Assembly: GCA_913052515.1 (NCBI GenBank)
Contig: CAJXFJ010000057.1
Coordinates: 1-8,211, forward strand
Direction: 5' to 3'
DNA from: an uncultured Flavobacteriales bacterium
GTDB lineage: Bacteria; Bacteroidota; Bacteroidia; Flavobacteriales; Vicingaceae
Length of the DNA: 8,211 nt
In this document: positions 6,835 to 8,211 of the stretch, piece by piece
Layout: every line of letters begins with the position of its first letter
Position numbering within the stretch: the first letter of the stretch is position 1
Notes under the pieces: model-generated
What the model saw: the letters and a program-made list of their open reading frames with translations, nothing else
What the model was told of the DNA's origin: nothing
Database searches by the model: none
Made by a program: the position numbers and the translations under genes

Positions 6835-7467
6835 ATGAATATTAATAAACTAATTACCCCCAGAACTGCACATTACTATAGCCTAAATCCGACTAAAGGA
6901 ATTAAAGCTGTTTTGATAGTAATTCATGGTTATGCGCAAGCTGCAGAAGAATTTATTCAACAATTTAGTCATTTAGCTGAAGAAGGTATTTTGGTTGTTG
7001 CTCCAGAAGGTTTGTCTAAGTTTTATGGCAAAAGTAGATTAGCAGTCGCTTCTTGGATGACAAGCATGCATCGAGAAGATGAAATAAAAGATTATAATCT
7101 GTTTATTGAATCAGTTTACTCTGACACAAAATCAATTAAAGTTGATAAAATTGCCGTTCTTGGCTTTTCTCAAGGCGTTTCAACCATGCTTAGATGGTGT
7201 AGTTATACAGAATTGAAAGAACTAAAAGTTTTTGCTTGTTGTGGTACGGTTCCGCCTGAGCTTAATGCTAAAAGCTTTGCTTCAAAAAAGATCCATCTTG
7301 ATTTTTACTATGGTGACAAAGACCCGTTATTTTCACAAGAAAAGGCAGAAGAGAATATGAATAAACTCAAAGAGTTAAAAATCAATTTCAAATCTACTAG
7401 TTATTTAGGCACTCATGAAGTTCCTAGTGAGTGTCTTAGAGATGTTATCCTGTGGGCAAACGGCTAG
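6835..7467 (+). CDS. Alpha/beta-hydrolase esterase, phospholipase/carboxylesterase type
   Basis: A 210-residue cytoplasmic serine hydrolase without a signal peptide; the likely activity is cleavage of carboxylic esters of small acyl or phospholipid substrates, but the substrate is unknown. The fold's landmarks are in order: strand and oxyanion-hole loop VLIVIHGYAQ (26-35), VVAPEGLSKFYG (54-65), VASWMT (71-76), the nucleophile elbow GFSQG (110-114, Ser112), the acid loop YYGDKDPLF with probable Asp163, and GTHEVP with His194. The ASWMT segment followed by a DEIKDY helix is a pattern I recall from a conserved Bacteroidota family usually annotated only as phospholipase or esterase. The ATG at 6835 precedes the first strand by a reasonable distance and has no SD. 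It is divergent from the ABC-F gene by 46 bases, and its last 23 bases overlap the convergent MATE gene. Length and motifs suggest an intact gene. Confidence 0.88.
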   Translation: MNINKLITPRTAHYYSLNPTKGIKAVLIVIHGYAQAAEEFIQQFSHLAEEGILVVAPEGLSKFYGKSRLAVASWMTSMHREDEIKDYNLFIESVYSDTKSIKVDKIAVLGFSQGVSTMLRWCSYTELKELKVFACCGTVPPELNAKSFASKKIHLDFYYGDKDPLFSQEKAEENMNKLKELKINFKSTSYLGTHEVPSECLRDVILWANG

Positions 7468-8211
7468 CGATAGTCTTGTTATAATATATTGTTTGTAATA
7501 TCCCTCTGCTCAGCATAAAAACACTTAAAGCAAGCCATAGACCATGATTCTCAAACAATGGTCTAGCGAAATAAAAAGTAGGTAAAAAGAAAATTAAACT
7601 TGATATAATCATCAAGTTTCTCATCGCTTTTGATGCAGTTGCTCCAATATAAATACCATCCCATATAAATGCAAAAGAGTTTATTAGAGGAGCAATGATT
7701 AACCAAGGCAAATATTCCATAGCTACTTGTATGATTTCACTTTTATCAGTCAATAAATAAAGAACCTCTTCTCCTAAGTAGTAAAATACTACACTAAATA
7801 AAAATGCTACTCCTATTCCCCACTTAAAAGAAGTCATAACAGCATTTTTAAACAAGCCACTTTGCCCTTTACCAAAATATTTACCGCAAATTGATTCAGC
7901 TGCAAATGCAAAACCATCAATTCCATAAGCTGAAATAGTAATAAATTCAAGAAGTAAAATATTTGCCGCACCAATCAAAGGGTCAATATTGGCCGCTTTT
8001 GTTTTAAAGAAAGATAATACAAGAATTAGTAGCATTGTCCGCACAAATAAATCGGAGTTTATCGATAAGAACCCAAACCAAGTTGAATCAGTCTCTTTCT
8101 TGTTTAGAATCTCAAGAAAATCTTTTTGGTATTTCTTTTTTAGAATTAAAAAGCCTAAACCCAGACCTACATATTGCGCGCACAATGTACCAATTGCAAC
8201 CCCTGCTATTT
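7445..8211 (-). CDS. MATE-family efflux transporter, DinF-like (5' end off the window)
   Basis: The reading frame stays open from its stop at 7447-7445 to the right edge, so the visible 255 codons are the C-terminal portion of a protein that normally has about 440-460 residues and twelve membrane helices. The TTG at 8185 is not needed as a start, since the frame continues upstream with IAGVAIGTLCAQYVGLGLGF, which reads like an internal MATE helix. A cytoplasmic basic loop (LKKKYQKDFLEIL) follows, and then about six hydrophobic segments. GIDGFAFAAESICGKYFGKG is the clearest family marker and resembles the DinF branch, in which the second half of the protein repeats the fold of the first. MATE proteins are inner-membrane antiporters that export cationic drugs or metabolites using a sodium or proton gradient; the substrate here cannot be read. 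The C-terminus ends soon after the last helix, and the coding end overlaps the hydrolase gene by 23 bases. Confidence 0.88.
   Translation of the reverse strand, partial: IAGVAIGTLCAQYVGLGLGFLILKKKYQKDFLEILNKKETDSTWFGFLSINSDLFVRTMLLILVLSFFKTKAANIDPLIGAANILLLEFITISAYGIDGFAFAAESICGKYFGKGQSGLFKNAVMTSFKWGIGVAFLFSVVFYYLGEEVLYLLTDKSEIIQVAMEYLPWLIIAPLINSFAFIWDGIYIGATASKAMRNLMIISSLIFFLPTFYFARPLFENHGLWLALSVFMLSRGILQTIYYNKTIASRLPTG

Noticed and set aside
8183..8185. TTG as the start of a 246-residue transporter
   Set aside because: The frame continues open to the window edge with MATE-like sequence, and a half-length MATE protein would be abnormal; the gene is cut by the window instead.
1..8211. Defence island, CRISPR array, toxin-antitoxin pair, insertion sequence or tRNA gene
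   Set aside because: Both strands were read for repeats, transposase or nuclease signatures and tRNA-like arms; all the coding space is accounted for by housekeeping families and the gaps are too short.

Overview
The window looks like chromosomal housekeeping DNA from an AT-rich Gram-negative member of the Bacteroidota, probably a marine flavobacterium- or cytophaga-like organism. The case rests on four observations. An envelope protein of the DUF5686 type carries a carboxypeptidase-regulatory-like N-terminus. TatC and the alpha/beta hydrolase have Bacteroidota-style sequences. A Kdo-pathway isomerase implies lipopolysaccharide. Two upstream regions carry exact copies of the Bacteroidota -7 promoter box TAnnTTTG, both reading TACTTTTG, each with a TTG at a plausible -33 distance. 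Genus cannot be fixed from the sequence alone.

Layout, left to right. Positions 1-2540 form a leftward three-gene unit on the minus strand. In transcription order it is an arabinose-5-phosphate isomerase (kdsD/kpsF type, TTG start), then tatC (GTG start, overlapping the isomerase stop by one base), then, 49 bases on, the first 234 codons of a secreted DUF5686-family protein that runs off the left edge. All three concern the cell envelope: Kdo for LPS, folded-protein export, and an exported protein. A 106-base divergent region (2541-2646) holds facing, overlapping candidate promoters and separates this unit from recQ, which reads rightward (2647-4830). recQ ends tail to tail with an ABC-F ATPase on the minus strand (4827-6788), the two stop codons overlapping by 4 bases. 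A 46-base divergent spacer follows, with a promoter that should give an almost leaderless ABC-F transcript. A small cytoplasmic alpha/beta hydrolase reads rightward (6835-7467). Its 3' end overlaps by 23 bases the 3' end of a minus-strand MATE-family transporter whose start lies beyond the right edge.

The genes do not form one pathway. Apart from the envelope unit, they are recombination/repair (RecQ), ribosome-associated ATPase (ABC-F), esterase and efflux. There are no RNA genes, mobile elements, CRISPR arrays or foreign-looking stretches, and no intergenic gap longer than about 110 bases. I found no new multi-gene system. The points worth a second look are local: unusual residues at key TatC positions, overlapping divergent promoters, a likely leaderless ABC-F mRNA within an inverted repeat, non-ATG starts, and overlapping gene ends without room for terminators.
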